Origin: an uncultured Opitutales bacterium
GTDB taxonomy: Bacteria > Verrucomicrobiota > Verrucomicrobiia > Opitutales > UBA953
Assembly: GCA_934675585.1 (NCBI GenBank)
Contig: CAKUQY010000004.1
Location: 1-64,000, forward strand
Length of the DNA: 64,000 nucleotides
Reading direction: 5' to 3'
Both the position numbers and the translations under genes were made by a program. Shown in pieces: positions 63,482 to 64,000 of this stretch. Each line of letters starts with the position of its first letter. The first letter of the stretch is position 1. The notes under the pieces are model-generated. The model did not search any database, was not told where the DNA came from, and saw only the letters and a program-made list of their open reading frames with translations.

Positions 63482-64000
<519 letters not shown>

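Overview
The window reads as chromosome of an anaerobic, Gram-negative-type bacterium. Evidence: lipopolysaccharide (LPS) core and O-chain sugar genes, heptose-phosphate kinase, pyruvate:ferredoxin oxidoreductase (NifJ), a decarboxylase-type carboxyltransferase (OadA), and secreted GH20 and GH123-like glycosidases. I think a gut-type member of the PVC group (Verrucomicrobiota/Lentisphaerota) is the best guess, but this rests on gene-content impression only. Two base-level signatures stand out. The first is a short word, GGGAACG (usually GCGGGAACG or its complement CGTTCCCGC), scattered at very high density through accessory and housekeeping genes, intergenic DNA and terminators, but near chance level in rpoBC. 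The second is a set of long G/C homopolymers, almost all inside surface-sugar genes.

Layout. 1-19.1 kb (all minus strand) is a surface-polysaccharide locus: rfbA and rfbB, a tandem FdtA-type ketoisomerase pair, FdtB aminotransferase and FdtC-like acetyltransferase (a dTDP-3-acetamido-3,6-dideoxyhexose pathway), further acyltransferases, GT2/GT4/GT10/GT11 glycosyltransferases, an unusual ATP-grasp/amidohydrolase/RraA-like trio, and metY downstream. It is interrupted by an AbiF-type (Abi_2) HEPN toxin gene with an apparent small RNA, flanked by a perfect 46-bp duplication, and by remnants (RhuM fragment, short GxxExxY gene, MBOAT/SGNH deletion fusion). Six homopolymers (9-16 bp) lie in five positions of this locus and look like phase-variation tracts. 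At its sequenced length the GT11 fucosyltransferase is OFF. No flippase or polymerase is visible in the window. 19.3-23.9 kb (plus strand) is a three-gene LPS-core-like operon with two unusual kinase fusions. 23.9-25.8 kb is a cassette of unknown genes flanked by a 34-bp direct repeat, followed by a truncated oxidoreductase remnant.

25.8-39 kb is housekeeping: hemL, mtaB, CPBP protease, leuB, folB, hemE, a GH123-like secreted enzyme, fur, a Sel1-repeat protein with AT-hooks, a sugar porter with a soluble insertion, a small secreted repeat protein and oadA. 39-49.3 kb is the rplA-rplJ-rplL-rpoB-rpoC operon (no rplK), with six tandem hairpins between rplL and rpoB. 49.4-57.5 kb holds a ferredoxin-domain protein, GH20 hexosaminidase, a DoxX-like protein, a DUF3791-DUF3990-DUF3791 toxin-antitoxin-like trio, the heptose kinase gene, tcdA, tRNA-Gly, a phosphate-binding-like protein and a sigma-54 response regulator. 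57.5-58.4 kb is gene-free repeat DNA. 58.4-64 kb holds nifJ, an ATP-grasp-like protein and the 3' part of eno.

How it fits together: the sugar-nucleotide genes feed a surface glycan whose fucosyl and acyl decorations can be switched by tract slippage. The GT10 plus GT11 pair recalls the switching of Lewis-type antigens in Helicobacter pylori. Small defence or addiction modules have been inserted between the glycan genes.
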